The position numbers and the translations under genes are program-made. Under the pieces are notes generated by a model. That model saw only the letters and a list, made by a program, of their open reading frames with translations, had not been told where the DNA came from and did no database searches. DNA of 64,000 nucleotides from Deltaproteobacteria bacterium (GTDB lineage: Bacteria > Myxococcota > Myxococcia > Myxococcales > 40CM-4-68-19), in the NCBI GenBank assembly GCA_005879535.1, contig VBKI01000053.1:124001-188000 (forward strand), read 5' to 3'. Position 1 is the first letter of the stretch, and each line of letters opens with the position of its first letter. Positions 63,659-64,000 of the stretch are shown here, in pieces.

Positions 63659-64000
63659 CTACGCCTCGTCGCGGTGAGCGCCGAGCTCGATCCGGATCGC
63701 CAGCGGCTCGCCTTCCATCTCGCGTACCGCGGCGAAGCACGAATCGCCCGTGCAGGTGAACTCCACGCTCACGCGCGTGTCTCCGATGCGCAGCCGCTCC
63801 AGCCTCACCCGCTCGAGCGGTTTCGGCAGGTGCGGGTTCACGATCTTGAGCGTCTTCCTCGGCGCGTCGGGATAAATGCCGAGGCAGGCGCGCAGCATCA
63901 GGAAGAGCGCTCCGGAGGCCCACGCCTGCGGGGAGCAAGAGACCGGATAGCTGACCACCAGGTCTCCCTCCGCGCGCCCCATGCCGCAATAAAGCTCCGG
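63659..64000 (-). CDS. Amylo-alpha-1,6-glucosidase/debranching-enzyme-like hydrolase, C-terminal part
   Basis: Only the last ~113 residues are visible; the frame is open to the window edge. The segment VSYPVSCSPQAWASGALFLMLRACLGI is the typical end of the (alpha/alpha)6-barrel glycoside hydrolases annotated as glycogen debranching enzymes, and the tail holds a beta-rich domain (KIVNPHLPKPLERVRLERL). The substrate cannot be judged from this fragment. The preceding PELYCG is also typical. Confidence 0.65.
   Translation of the reverse strand, partial: PELYCGMGRAEGDLVVSYPVSCSPQAWASGALFLMLRACLGIYPDAPRKTLKIVNPHLPKPLERVRLERLRIGDTRVSVEFTCTGDSCFAAVREMEGEPLAIRIELGAHRDEA

Overview
This is a 64 kb, GC-rich, gene-dense chromosomal segment. 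It most likely comes from a member of the Myxococcota (delta-proteobacterial lineage, probably near the Cystobacterineae). The inference rests on the gene mix: FHA domains fused to a CpaF ATPase, DivIVA and GAF-GGDEF signalling genes, PilZ and DUF4388 proteins, many secreted lipoproteins, and a queA-tgt-yajC-secD-secF-recJ run. No rRNA, tRNA, CRISPR array or prophage was recognised. Most genes are housekeeping, packed with 4-bp start/stop overlaps.

Layout. 1-3.9 kb (minus): cytochrome c assembly protein, hemA, hemC, hemD (heme synthesis), preceded by an unknown conserved gene. 4.05-4.7 kb (plus): thioredoxin and a zinc-ribbon protein. 4.8-9.3 kb (minus): cell-shape operon mreC-mreD-mrdA-rodA. 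9.4-11.55 kb (plus): a PpiD/SurA-type foldase followed after 2 bp by a peroxiredoxin-like gene interrupted by an in-frame TGA. The TGA lies at the redox position and has a SECIS-like hairpin behind it, so the gene is a probable selenoprotein and the most striking item here. 11.56-17.2 kb (minus): a SMI1/KNR4 protein, proC, a two-gene iron-sulfur/FAD amine dehydrogenase and a frameshifted aldehyde dehydrogenase, apparently an amino-acid (perhaps proline) module. 17.2-20.1 kb: yggS and maf (minus), then a GAF-GGDEF diguanylate cyclase and a DivIVA-like protein (plus). 20.1-22.4 kb is accessory: a REP-associated transposase with its palindromes and an A/T-richer lipoprotein gene.

22.5-30.2 kb: PilZ protein, glyQ-glyS and two large lipoproteins. 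30.3-35.9 kb: a partial tad pilus cluster (FHA protein, prepilin peptidase, secretin, GT-C membrane protein, FHA-CpaF). 36-38.6 kb: polA with a damaged 5' end. 38.7-46.7 kb (minus): aspS and a membrane protein, then glcD-glcE-glcF with a lipid kinase, then a TonB-like secreted protein. 47.1 kb: YHS protein. 47.5-55.3 kb (minus): queA-tgt-DUF4388-yajC-secD-secF-recJ. 55.3-60.2 kb: two glycosyltransferases, a membrane protein, a SpoIID-like protein and a CBS protein. 60.2-64 kb: HAMP-GAF-GGDEF cyclase, a secreted protein, a MoxR ATPase, a small membrane protein and the 3' end of a debranching-enzyme-like hydrolase.

A second theme is a family of about 52-nt palindromic repeats (near 12.8, 23.3, 39.6, 49.3 and 59.7 kb). 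All are in the same orientation, each lies 13-58 nt upstream of a minus-strand gene, and in three cases the edge of the repeat supplies the TAG stop codon of the preceding gene.
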